Shown here: in pieces, positions 24,934-33,407 of the stretch
Numbering within the stretch: position 1 is the first letter of the stretch
Layout: each line of letters opens with the position of its first letter
From: Pseudooctadecabacter sp.
GTDB taxonomy: Bacteria > Pseudomonadota > Alphaproteobacteria > Rhodobacterales > Rhodobacteraceae
Length of the DNA stretch: 64,000 nt
Assembly: GCF_020627745.1 (NCBI RefSeq)
Contig: NZ_JAHDGE010000002.1
Span: forward strand, 104,941 to 168,940
Reading direction: 5' to 3'
Translations under genes and position numbers: made by a program
Notes under the pieces: model-generated
Seen by the model: only the letters and a program-made list of their open reading frames with translations
The model's database searches: none
Told to the model about the DNA's origin: nothing

Positions 24934-25260
24934 CTACATCGAGAAACTGACGCCACAGCCGCAGGAGCTGGAGGCGTTGGGATTCTCAATCACGAAGCGC
25001 GCGCCGATCAGTTCTTCGGTAAAATCAATTGTGGCATCGGCCAGAAACGGCAGGGACACGGCGTCGATGACAACCTTTTCGCCAGCGCCTTCAAGAACCA
25101 GATCATCGTCCTTGGGATCATCCAGGTCGATCTCATATTGAAAGCCGGAACAGCCACCGCCCTCCACGGCGATGCGCAGCGCCTTGCCAGCGGCCTGTGC
25201 GCCGATTTCGGACAGGCGTTCGAAGGCGCGAGGGGTGACTTTCGGGGGCAACGTCAACAT
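24934..25260 (-). CDS. erpA: A-type iron-sulfur carrier/assembly protein (ErpA/IscA family)
   Basis: Receives and delivers Fe-S clusters to apo-enzymes. Protein of 108 residues. The three ligand Cys are in place: GGGCSGFQY (~37) and SSCGCGVSF (~100 and 102). The start MLTLPPKVTPRAFERL is normal for the family. Whether it is ErpA, IscA or SufA cannot be resolved without the suf/isc context, which is not in the window. It is divergent from the dGTPase-like gene with a 108-bp shared region in which I see no operator. Confidence 0.88.
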   Translation of the reverse strand: MLTLPPKVTPRAFERLSEIGAQAAGKALRIAVEGGGCSGFQYEIDLDDPKDDDLVLEGAGEKVVIDAVSLPFLADATIDFTEELIGARFVIENPNASSSCGCGVSFSM

Positions 25261-25368
25261 TTTGGCAACCTTTTCATGGTCAGACTGGCGCTGGAGGGCC
25301 GTAACGCAATATAGGAGGATCAGGCAGGGGCGACAAGGCAGGTTGCCCGCAACCAAAAGGGACAGATC

Positions 25369-26532
25369 ATGGCAGCACCCTACGCGTGCAGCCCGGCGCA
25401 GACGCGCGGGCGGTTGTATTCTGAGGATGAAAGCGTGTTCAGGTCTCCGTTCCAGCGCGATCGCGACCGCATTATTCATGCCTCTGCCTTCCGGCGGTTG
25501 AAACACAAAACGCAAGTGTTCGTGGAACACGAGGGCGATTATTTCCGCACGCGGCTGACCCATTCGATCGAGGTGGCTCAGGTGGCGCGGACGATTGCGG
25601 GTGCTTTGGGGCTGAACGCAGAACTGACCGAGGCGGTGGCGCTGGCCCATGATCTGGGACACACGCCGTTCGGACACACAGGTGAAGATGCCCTTGCGGC
25701 CCTGATGGCGCCCTATGGCGGGTTTGATCATAATGCGCAGGCGATCCGGATTGTAACCTCATTGGAGCGACATTACGCGGAGTGGGACGGTCTGAACCTG
25801 ACATGGGAAACGCTGGAAGGCATCGCCAAGCACAACGGTCCGGTCGTGACCGAAGGCACGCAGGATGCCGTGCCCTATGCGCTGGAGGATTACAACCGCC
25901 GCCATGATCTGGAACTGCACACCCATGCCAGTGCAGAGGCGCAGGTGGCCGCGCTGTCGGACGACATTGCCTACAACCACCATGACATTCACGACGGGTT
26001 GCGGGCGGAATTGTTCGGGACGGAGGATTTGCTGGCCCTGCCGATCGTGGGCGATTGCTTTCGCGAGGTCGACAGCCGCTACCCGGCGCTGGAGCGCGAC
26101 CGCCGACGACACGAGGCTTTGCGGCGGTTTTTCGGGGTGCTGGTGGAGGACGTCATTGCCGTGACCCGCGCCAATCTGGCCGCGCTTGACCCGTCGGGAT
26201 GCGATGACCTGCGTGGAGCAGGGCGGATGATGGTGCAGTTTTCTCCGGCATTGTGGGCGGATCTGAAGACGGTAAGGGGCTTTTTGTTCACCCAGATGTA
26301 CCGTGCGCCAAGCGTGGTGAAAATGCGCCGTGAGGTGACGCAGGTGGTTGAGGATTTGTTCCCTCTGTTCATGTCCCGGCCCGAGGATCTGCCGCAGGCG
26401 TGGCGCAAGGACGTGGCGGCTGCGAAAGATGAAACCGCGCTTGCGCGGATCGTCAGCGATTATATCAGCGGCATGACCGACAGGTTTGCATTGGAGACCC
26501 ACAGCCGGTTGGTGGGCGGCAGCGCAATTTAG
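25369..26532 (+). CDS. Deoxyguanosinetriphosphate triphosphohydrolase-like protein
   Basis: HD-domain hydrolase of dNTPs (to nucleoside and triphosphate), 387 residues. The HD motif spans THSIEVAQVART, AHDLGHTPFGHTGED and the downstream metal residues in AALSDDIAYNHHDIHDG. It belongs to the short Dgt2-type branch rather than full-length E. coli Dgt, so the preferred dNTP is uncertain. Such proteins limit dNTP pools in stationary phase and have antiphage relatives, but nothing here suggests defence. It is convergent with the next gene with overlapping stops (bases 26529-26532). Confidence 0.9.
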   Translation: MAAPYACSPAQTRGRLYSEDESVFRSPFQRDRDRIIHASAFRRLKHKTQVFVEHEGDYFRTRLTHSIEVAQVARTIAGALGLNAELTEAVALAHDLGHTPFGHTGEDALAALMAPYGGFDHNAQAIRIVTSLERHYAEWDGLNLTWETLEGIAKHNGPVVTEGTQDAVPYALEDYNRRHDLELHTHASAEAQVAALSDDIAYNHHDIHDGLRAELFGTEDLLALPIVGDCFREVDSRYPALERDRRRHEALRRFFGVLVEDVIAVTRANLAALDPSGCDDLRGAGRMMVQFSPALWADLKTVRGFLFTQMYRAPSVVKMRREVTQVVEDLFPLFMSRPEDLPQAWRKDVAAAKDETALARIVSDYISGMTDRFALETHSRLVGGSAI

Positions 26533-27635
26533 TCGGCGCGACTGCGGCGCAGGGTTGTCACGACGCCCAGATAAAGCACCATGAAGCCGCCGACCCCGAT
26601 TGAGGCTGCCAAGTTATCACGGGCGAAAGCCTGTGAATAATCTTGGTAGAGGATCGGCTGGCCGTTAAATCCAAGGGAAATAAAGGGCTTGATCCACAGC
26701 GCCATGGCCCCCGCAACAACAGGGGCGACGAGCCAGACCGCCGCCATCGGCAGGCGCGTGGGGCCTGAATAAAGGATCAAGGCGGGCAGTGCGAAAAAGG
26801 CAAGGCCCAGCGGGAACATATTGAGGATCGCAACATCCATCGTGGTCGTCGCAAACCCGAACGACGGTAAAGCCGACGCTGCGAATAATGTGCCGCCCAT
26901 GGCAATCAGCAGCCCCGATGTCATGACAATCAGCCATGCGGGGGGCTCATCTGTCATGCGAACGCAGGCAACCGCCAAAAAGGGCAGCACCGCAGGAATG
27001 TACAACGAAAGCATGAAAATCAGCGGCGTTTCACGTGGCATTTGAGCGATCAACACGCTGCACCCGACAATAAGGGGCGCGCCTGCGGCACCGATCCAGC
27101 GCACCCCGGGTTCGCTGCCCAACATCACGTAGCAGGCCATCAGAAGGACGCCCGCCGCCATAAGTAACAAAAGCCTAGAAAAGGCCAACGGTTCGTCACC
27201 CAACAGCTCATCCACAAGGGGGAGTCCAAAGGGCGTCGCGGACAACTGAGATGGTCCCCCTAGGCTTTCGGGCACTTCCACCGTCAATCCGGACGTCATG
27301 AGATCCGCCGTGTCAGGCCCCAACTGCGGCAGCATCAGCATCGCGATCATCGACAGGCTGAACACGAGCCCGATGATCATCGTCGGGGTCGCGAACATTG
27401 CGCCGCGCGTGCGGGCTTTTGCTGCCATGGTCGCGCCCAAAAGGGTGATCGCCAGATAGGCGGTCAGCGCGTGCAAAGTGGATGTTTTGACAAATGACGC
27501 GCGGTCCGGTTCGCCGCTCGGTGTTGAGTAGAGGGCCGACAGGCCGGGCTGCGCCAGTTCGGCGCGCATCAGCACTGCGGTCAGGGCAGCCAGCATGGCG
27601 GCCAGCGCCGTGAAGAAAAAGAGGATGCGGGGCAT
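26529..27635 (-). CDS. Multi-spanning membrane protein of unknown function
   Basis: 368 residues with about ten hydrophobic segments and short polar loops. It begins MPRILFFFTALAAMLAAL and ends with a basic tail. There are almost no charged residues in the membrane and only one His within a segment, which rules against a heme-copper oxidase-like subunit. One longer periplasmic/cytoplasmic loop (PDTADLMTSGLTVEVPESLGG) contains Asp, Thr and Ser. I recognise no family. It is transcribed divergently from argS with a 62-bp gap and converges on the dGTPase gene. Confidence 0.75.
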   Translation of the reverse strand: MPRILFFFTALAAMLAALTAVLMRAELAQPGLSALYSTPSGEPDRASFVKTSTLHALTAYLAITLLGATMAAKARTRGAMFATPTMIIGLVFSLSMIAMLMLPQLGPDTADLMTSGLTVEVPESLGGPSQLSATPFGLPLVDELLGDEPLAFSRLLLLMAAGVLLMACYVMLGSEPGVRWIGAAGAPLIVGCSVLIAQMPRETPLIFMLSLYIPAVLPFLAVACVRMTDEPPAWLIVMTSGLLIAMGGTLFAASALPSFGFATTTMDVAILNMFPLGLAFFALPALILYSGPTRLPMAAVWLVAPVVAGAMALWIKPFISLGFNGQPILYQDYSQAFARDNLAASIGVGGFMVLYLGVVTTLRRSRAD

Positions 27636-27697
27636 GGGGGCCTCGTTGACGTCTGTTGTGACAGTGCTAAACGGACGGGTGATTGAAAGGAAGTGTC

Positions 27698-29431
27698 ATG
27701 AACCTGTTTGCCGATATCCGCGCCCTTGTGCTGGACTGTCTTGAGGCGATGACCGCAGAGGGCGTCCTGCCCGGCGGGCTGTCGTTCGACAACGTCACGG
27801 TGGAGCCTCCGCGTGATGCGGCGCACGGCGATATGGCGACGAATGCGGCAATGGTGCTGGCCAAACCCGCGGGGGCCAAGCCGCGCGAGATTGCGGAAAC
27901 GCTGGCCGCACGGCTGGTGGCGGATGGCCGCGTGGCCTCTGCGGATGTGGCGGGACCGGGGTTTTTGAACCTGCGGCTGGCGGTGGACGTCTGGGGCGAG
28001 GTTGTGCGCGCGGCGCTGACCGATCCGGCGTTTGGCCGGTCGGACATGGGGGCGGGCAAGTCCGTGAATGTGGAATATGTGTCGGCCAACCCGACGGGTC
28101 CGTTGCATGTGGGCCACACACGGGGGGCAATCTTTGGCGATGCGCTGGCGTCCTTGCTGGATTACGCGGGCTTCAAGGTGACGCGGGAATACTACATCAA
28201 CGACGGCGGCGGGCAGGTCGATGTTCTGGCGCGGTCCGTCTATTTGCGCTACCTTGAGGCGCATGGTCAGGAGGTCACGTTCGAGGACGGAACCTACCCC
28301 GGGGATTACCTGATCGCGGCGGGCGAGGCGCTGAAGGCGAAGGTCGGCGATGCGTATCTGGAGCAGAACGAGGCAGAGTGGCTGCCCCATGTGCGGACCT
28401 TCGCGACAGAGGCGATGATGGATTTGATCCGGGCGGATCTGGCGTCTTTGGGCATCAAGATGGATGTCTTTTTCTCCGAGAAGTCCTTGTATGGGACGGG
28501 GCGGATTGAACAGGCCATCGAGGATCTGAAATCGAAGGATCTGATCTATTGGGGGACGTTGAAGCCGCCCAAGGGCAAGGCCGCCGAGGATTGGAAGCCG
28601 CGTGAACAGTGGTTGTTCAAATCGACGGAGTTCGGCGATGACGAAGACCGGCCCGTGCAAAAGGGCGACGGGGCGTGGACCTATTTCGCGCCGGACATCG
28701 CCTATCATTTTGATAAGGTTTCCAGAGGGTTCGACGCCCTTGTTGATGTATTCGGGGCGGATCACACGGGCTACGTCAAACGCATGAAGGCCGCCGTTGC
28801 GGCCCTGTCCGAGAACCGCGTGCCGCTGGATATCAAGCTGGCGCAGATCGTGCGGCTGTTCAAGAACGGTGAAGAATTCAAGATGTCCAAACGCGCGGGC
28901 ACCTTTATCACCGTTCAGGATCTGGTCGACGAGGTCGGCAAGGATGTGGCGCGGTTCATCATGCTGACCCGCAAGAACGACACGCCCTTTGATTTCGATT
29001 TCGACAAGGTGACCGAGCAGTCCAAGGACAATCCTGTGTTCTACGTCCAGTACGCCCACGCGCGTGTCCATTCGGTCTTGCGCAAGGCGGCAGAGGCAGG
29101 AATTGACACCTCCGATCTGGCGGCGGCGGACCTGACGCTGGCCACCCATGAGGCGGAAATCGCGCTGGCTGCGAAGGCTGCGGAATGGCCGCGGGTGGTC
29201 GAAATTGCCGCCCGCACAAACGAGCCGCACCGGATTGCGCTTTACCTCTATGACCTTGCATCCGAACTTCACGGTTTGTGGAACCGGGGCAATGACGATT
29301 TGTCCTTGCGGTTCATTCAGGACGATGTAGCGGCCTCACAAGCGAAAATCGCCCTGATCCGGGCCGTTTCCGTTGTAATTTCCCACGGCTTGGGTATTCT
29401 TGGGGTCACTCCGGCAGAAGAGATGCGCTAA
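27698..29431 (+). CDS. argS: Arginyl-tRNA synthetase
   Basis: Charges tRNA-Arg; class I aminoacyl-tRNA synthetase of 577 residues. The HIGH-like motif is NPTGPLHVGHTRGAI (~130-144), KMSKS-like is FKMSKRAG (~393-400), and the C-terminal DALR domain includes VFYVQYAHARVHSVLRKA. ATG 27698 follows AAAGGAAG and is preferred over the upstream TTG 27683. It is followed by the SPOR gene after 122 bp and is divergent from a membrane protein. This is the only ArgS in the window. Confidence 0.97.
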   Translation: MNLFADIRALVLDCLEAMTAEGVLPGGLSFDNVTVEPPRDAAHGDMATNAAMVLAKPAGAKPREIAETLAARLVADGRVASADVAGPGFLNLRLAVDVWGEVVRAALTDPAFGRSDMGAGKSVNVEYVSANPTGPLHVGHTRGAIFGDALASLLDYAGFKVTREYYINDGGGQVDVLARSVYLRYLEAHGQEVTFEDGTYPGDYLIAAGEALKAKVGDAYLEQNEAEWLPHVRTFATEAMMDLIRADLASLGIKMDVFFSEKSLYGTGRIEQAIEDLKSKDLIYWGTLKPPKGKAAEDWKPREQWLFKSTEFGDDEDRPVQKGDGAWTYFAPDIAYHFDKVSRGFDALVDVFGADHTGYVKRMKAAVAALSENRVPLDIKLAQIVRLFKNGEEFKMSKRAGTFITVQDLVDEVGKDVARFIMLTRKNDTPFDFDFDKVTEQSKDNPVFYVQYAHARVHSVLRKAAEAGIDTSDLAAADLTLATHEAEIALAAKAAEWPRVVEIAARTNEPHRIALYLYDLASELHGLWNRGNDDLSLRFIQDDVAASQAKIALIRAVSVVISHGLGILGVTPAEEMR

Positions 29432-29553
29432 AGCGTACGCGTGCCGCCGGGGTAAGGCAGGCGCCGGTGGCGTCGACACGGATGTGATCGGGCAGATTGC
29501 ATGACAACGGTTCAAACAACGACGGCACACAAGTGCTGCGCAGTGAGGCGGAC

Positions 29554-30582
29554 ATGGCAGATTTTACGGCAGGCCCGAACGGGGCCAACGCAGGGATTCC
29601 CGCAGGAAAATATGTGAACATTGCAGCGGCGGCGGTGTCGGTCGCGCTCATGGGTGGCGTGGGCGTCTGGGGTTACAAGTTGCTGATGCGCGATGTGACC
29701 GGCGTGCCGGTGGTCCGCGCTATGGAAGGCGACATGCGGGTGGCCCCGGAGAACCCCGGTGGCGAGATTGCGTCGAATGTCGGGTTGTCCGTCAATTCCG
29801 TGCCCGCCGACGGGGGGGCCGCGGAACCTGAGGACCGTCTGGTGCTGGCCCCCGGTGGTGTGGGCCTTGAGGCGGAGGACCTTGAAGTGACCCCTGTGGC
29901 CGAGGCTGCGGAGGTGTCCCCCGCACCGGCCCCCGAGATTGCGGCTGCCGTGCAGGCCACGCTGGAGCTTGACGCGGTGGATGTGCCCGAGTTGACGGCA
30001 TCAGCCGCCCCGCAGGATCCGCAAGCGCCGCTGACGGCGGAGGATGTTCTGGCGCTGGCCGACCAGATTGCCGCCGGGGCCGCCCCCCTGACCGATCTTC
30101 AGGCAGGGGAAACAGCACCCATCGAAGTTGCGGTGAATGGCGTCGTCGTCGACCCCAATGTCATTCCGGACGCCGTTCCGGGTGTTCGCCGGTCGCCGCG
30201 TCCGACCGCACGACCCGCCGTGGCCGCCTCTCTTGCCCGGCCTGCCACGCCTGCCGCAGCCCCTGCGGCGGCCCAATCCGGCGCCGTGACGGCACCACCT
30301 TCGGCCGAAGTGACGACAGCGGCGTTGCCGGTTGGCACGAAACTTGTGCAGCTTGGGGCCTTTGACAGCCCCGAGATTGCAGCGACCGAATGGGGCCGTC
30401 TGACGGCACGGTTCCCCGAGTTTTTCGACGGCAAGGATCAGGTGATCCAGCAGGCCGCATCCGGAGGGCGGACATTCTTCAGGCTGCGGGCGATGAATTT
30501 TGCCGACCTCAACGATGCGCGCCGGTTCTGTGCAGCCATGTCTGCCGAGGGCGCGCCCTGCATTCCTGTCGTGGTGCGCTGA
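29554..30582 (+). CDS. SPOR-domain membrane-anchored protein
   Basis: 342 residues: a short cytoplasmic N-terminus, one membrane segment (YVNIAAAAVSVALMGGVGVWG), then ~200 residues of low-complexity Ala/Pro/Glu periplasmic linker. It ends in a SPOR domain (~270-342; VQLGAFDSPEIAATEWGRL and FFRLRAMNFADLNDARRFC). SPOR domains bind denuded peptidoglycan at the septum, so a division or wall-remodelling role is likely. ATG 29554 with GAGGCGG is chosen; TTG 29497 would add 19 residues. The stop overlaps nagZ (TGATG). Confidence 0.9.
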   Translation: MADFTAGPNGANAGIPAGKYVNIAAAAVSVALMGGVGVWGYKLLMRDVTGVPVVRAMEGDMRVAPENPGGEIASNVGLSVNSVPADGGAAEPEDRLVLAPGGVGLEAEDLEVTPVAEAAEVSPAPAPEIAAAVQATLELDAVDVPELTASAAPQDPQAPLTAEDVLALADQIAAGAAPLTDLQAGETAPIEVAVNGVVVDPNVIPDAVPGVRRSPRPTARPAVAASLARPATPAAAPAAAQSGAVTAPPSAEVTTAALPVGTKLVQLGAFDSPEIAATEWGRLTARFPEFFDGKDQVIQQAASGGRTFFRLRAMNFADLNDARRFCAAMSAEGAPCIPVVVR

Positions 30583-31571
30583 TGCGTTTCGGGGCCGCAA
30601 TCTTTGGCCCCGAGGGGCTTGAGATAACCGACTGGGAACGCGCCTTTTTTCGCGATTTCCGGCCGTTCGGGTTCATCCTGTTCTCCCGCAATGTGGAGAC
30701 CCCCGACCAGCTGCGCAAACTGTGCGACGACCTGCGGGAGGCCGCAGGACATGAGGCCGTTGTTCTGGTCGATCAGGAGGGGGGGCGGGTCCAGCGGCTG
30801 CGCGCCCCGCACTGGCGGCAATGGCTGCCGCCGATGGATCATATGCAGGTGTCTGACGATCCGGTCCGGTCCTTGTGGCTGCGATACCGGTTGATTGCCG
30901 CTGAGCTGCGGGCGGTGGGGATCGACGGTAATTGTGCGCCTTGCGCGGATATCGCAGGCCGCGTGACCCATCCGTTCCTGCGCAACCGCTGTTATGGCGA
31001 CGATGTGGAAACGGTGATGGATGCCGCCCGCGCAGTGGCGGAGGCCCATCTGGCAGGGGGCGTTCTGCCCGTGGCCAAACATATTCCGGGGCACGGTCTG
31101 GCATCGGTGGACAGCCACAAGGACCTGCCGCGCGTGACAGCGCCCCGTGCCTTTCTGGAAGCGCAGGATTTTGCACCGTTCCGGGCGCTCGCCGATCTGC
31201 CTTTGGGGATGACGGCGCATGTTGTCTACGATGACTTCGATCCGGAGTATCCCGCCACCACGTCGCGGGTGATGAATGATGTGATCCGCACCGATATCGG
31301 GTTCGGCGGCTTGTTGATGACCGACGATATTTCCATGGAGGCCCTTGAGGGCGATGCCGCCACGCGCAGCCGCGCGTCGATTGCGGCAGGCTGCGATGTG
31401 GTCTTGCACTGCAACGGCAAGGCCCCCGAACTGACCGCTGTGGCCGACGCCGTGGGCGTGATGACGGATGCCGCACAGGCCCGCGCTGAGGCCGCCCTGA
31501 CATGGCGCAAAGCGCCAACGCCCGTTGACATTGGCGCGCTTGCAGAAGAACTTGACGACCTTATGAATTAG
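30582..31571 (+). CDS. nagZ: Beta-N-acetylhexosaminidase (NagZ)
   Basis: Cytoplasmic glycosidase of family GH3 that removes GlcNAc from anhydro-muropeptides in peptidoglycan recycling, thereby also affecting AmpC beta-lactamase induction. Protein of 329 residues. Visible motifs are VDQEGGRVQRLR, KHIPGHGLASVDSHKDLP (His/Asp loop) and the catalytic nucleophile Asp in LLMTDDISMEAL. ATG 30582 shares a base with the SPOR stop. Together with the preceding SPOR protein it forms a wall-related pair. Confidence 0.96.
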   Translation: MRFGAAIFGPEGLEITDWERAFFRDFRPFGFILFSRNVETPDQLRKLCDDLREAAGHEAVVLVDQEGGRVQRLRAPHWRQWLPPMDHMQVSDDPVRSLWLRYRLIAAELRAVGIDGNCAPCADIAGRVTHPFLRNRCYGDDVETVMDAARAVAEAHLAGGVLPVAKHIPGHGLASVDSHKDLPRVTAPRAFLEAQDFAPFRALADLPLGMTAHVVYDDFDPEYPATTSRVMNDVIRTDIGFGGLLMTDDISMEALEGDAATRSRASIAAGCDVVLHCNGKAPELTAVADAVGVMTDAAQARAEAALTWRKAPTPVDIGALAEELDDLMN

Positions 31572-31601
31572 GGTCGTTTCAGGGACCCGTAAGGGGCAGG
31601 G

Positions 31602-32390
31602 ATGTCAGACAGCAGCACCGATCCAGTGATCGACGTCAGCGACCGGCTTGCCGCCGAGGCGCTGATCGTGGACGTGGACGGGTTCGAAGGCCCGCTGGAC
31701 CTGCTGTTAACGCTGAGCCGGACGCAAAAGGTGGATTTGCGACAGATTTCCGTGCTGGCGCTGGCGGAACAATACCTCGCCTTCATCGACAAGGCGCGCG
31801 ATCTGCGGCTGGAACTGGCGGCGGATTATCTGGTCATGGCGGCGTGGCTCGCGTTTCTGAAATCCCGTCTGTTGTTGCCCCCGGACCCGACTGAAGAAGG
31901 CCCGTCAGGCGAAGAACTGGCCGCTCATCTGGCGTTTCAGCTTGAACGGCTGGCCGCCATGCGCGATGCGGCAGCCAAATTGATGGCCCGCGACCAGCTG
32001 GGCCGCGATTTTTTCGCCCGTGGCATCACCGAAGACGTCACGCGGACACGTCGTGTGACATACACCGCGACGCTGTTGGACCTGATGCAGGGCTATGCGC
32101 GCATCCGCACCAAAGACGAATTCCGCCCCTTTGTGATGGACCGCGAGAAGGTCTTCACAATGGAGGAGGCCTTGGGCCGGATGCGCGGGTTGATCGGCTT
32201 TGCTGGCGACTGGACGGATATCCTGTCCTATCTGCCCGACGGTTGGGAAATGGACCCTGCCAAGCGGCGGTCCGCCACCGCGTCGACCTTTGCGGCCTCA
32301 TTGGAACTGGCCAAAGAAGGCCGCGTCGAAATCCGCCAAAGCGACACATTCGCGCCCATTCAGATCAGAAGGAAATCCGATGACGGATGA
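31602..32390 (+). CDS. scpA: Segregation and condensation protein A
   Basis: Kleisin subunit of the SMC condensin complex, bridging the two SMC heads during chromosome segregation. Protein of 262 residues. It has the N-terminal kleisin region FEGPLDLLLTLSRTQKVDLRQ and the adjacent helical segment with ADYLVMAAWLAFLKSRLLLP, which contacts SMC. The C-terminal winged-helix region ends IQIRRKSDDG. It overlaps scpB by 11 bases. No smc gene is in the window. Confidence 0.95.
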   Translation: MSDSSTDPVIDVSDRLAAEALIVDVDGFEGPLDLLLTLSRTQKVDLRQISVLALAEQYLAFIDKARDLRLELAADYLVMAAWLAFLKSRLLLPPDPTEEGPSGEELAAHLAFQLERLAAMRDAAAKLMARDQLGRDFFARGITEDVTRTRRVTYTATLLDLMQGYARIRTKDEFRPFVMDREKVFTMEEALGRMRGLIGFAGDWTDILSYLPDGWEMDPAKRRSATASTFAASLELAKEGRVEIRQSDTFAPIQIRRKSDDG

Positions 32391-33051
32391 TGTGAACGCC
32401 GCTGATGAGGCCCCCGTTGAGGCCCCCGAAGAAAGCTTGTTCGAGGCCCCGCCCATGGGCGAACAGGAACGCATGGTCGAAGCGATTTTGTTCGCCACGG
32501 CAGAGCCCGTGACGGTCAAGGAACTGGCGGGCCGCATGCCCCACGGCTGCGACCCGGCGGAGGCTTTGGTGCATCTGCGCAAACGGTATGAAGGCCGCGG
32601 TGTGGCCTTGATGCGAGTGGGCGATGCCTACGCGTTCCGCACAGCACCGGACCTTGGATTTCTCATGCAAAAAGAAACGGTTGAGACCCGAAAGCTCAGC
32701 CGTGCAGCGGTCGAGACTTTGGCCATTGTCAGCTATCATCAGCCCGTCACCCGTGCGGAGATTGAGGAAATCCGGGGCGTCAGCGTCAGCCGTGGCACCA
32801 TTGACCAGCTGATCGAACTGGAATGGATCAGGTTCGGACGTCGCCGGATGACACCGGGGCGGCCAGTGACCTTTGTTGTGACGCAAAATTTCCTCGATCA
32901 CTTCGGTCTGGAAAGCGCGCGTGATCTGCCGGGCCTGAAGGAATTGCGCTCTGCCGGTTTGTTGGAAAGCCGCCCTGCGCCTGCCACCGGCGAACCCGAT
33001 GAGGACGAAGACGACGACAGCGACCAGACCGAGATGTTCGACGAGGCATAA
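32380..33051 (+). CDS. scpB: Segregation and condensation protein B
   Basis: Winged-helix dimer that binds ScpA in the SMC complex. Protein of 223 residues with GEQERMVEAILFATAEPVTV at the start of the first wing, SRAAVETLAIVSYHQPVTR at the second, and RFGRRRMTPGRPVTFVVTQ in the DNA/protein-contact loop. The C-terminal tail is acidic (DEDEDDDSDQ). The ATG is within the scpA end with GAAGGAAA upstream. The first ~25 residues are an acidic, disordered leader. Confidence 0.95.
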   Translation: MTDDVNAADEAPVEAPEESLFEAPPMGEQERMVEAILFATAEPVTVKELAGRMPHGCDPAEALVHLRKRYEGRGVALMRVGDAYAFRTAPDLGFLMQKETVETRKLSRAAVETLAIVSYHQPVTRAEIEEIRGVSVSRGTIDQLIELEWIRFGRRRMTPGRPVTFVVTQNFLDHFGLESARDLPGLKELRSAGLLESRPAPATGEPDEDEDDDSDQTEMFDEA

Positions 33052-33140
33052 TGCCCCCTTAGTTTTGCCCGAATTTGCGGGTAGGGTAGGAAAACGGGCA
33101 CTCTTGCCTATATGCTGTCTGTCCTGACCGGAGACCTGAC

Positions 33141-33338
33141 ATGGAACGAATTCTGAATATGATCCTGCGTCGCCTTGTAAATATGGGCGTCAATCGCGGC
33201 ATTGATGCAGTGGCCAAGCGGGGTCGCGGCAAGGGCCAGACCACCCAGCAGGACCGCGATATGGAACGTCAGGGGCGGCAATCTGCCAAAAATATGCGTC
33301 AGGCGTCCAAAGTTATAAAACGCCTTAACAGGTTCTGA
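33141..33338 (+). CDS. Small conserved-looking basic protein, 65 residues
   Basis: Highly basic protein (about a third Arg/Lys/Gln), starting MERILNMILRRLVNMGVNR and ending QASKVIKRLNRF. It has no membrane segment and no Cys. I recall similar small proteins downstream of scpB in Rhodobacterales but have no function to offer. A GGAG ribosome site lies 7 nt before the ATG. Predicted to be helical and nucleic-acid- or membrane-associated by charge only. Confidence 0.65.
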   Translation: MERILNMILRRLVNMGVNRGIDAVAKRGRGKGQTTQQDRDMERQGRQSAKNMRQASKVIKRLNRF

Positions 33339-33407
33339 ATTCCGGCTTAGCGAAATCTTCACGGGCTGTGGGTCATAAGTCTCACGACATCAAACGTGAG
33401 GGTTATT

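Noticed and set aside
27581..29272. Long minus-strand open frame (about 563 codons) opposite argS
   Set aside because: ArgS has its HIGH and KMSKS motifs on the plus strand; the antisense product has no recognisable fold.
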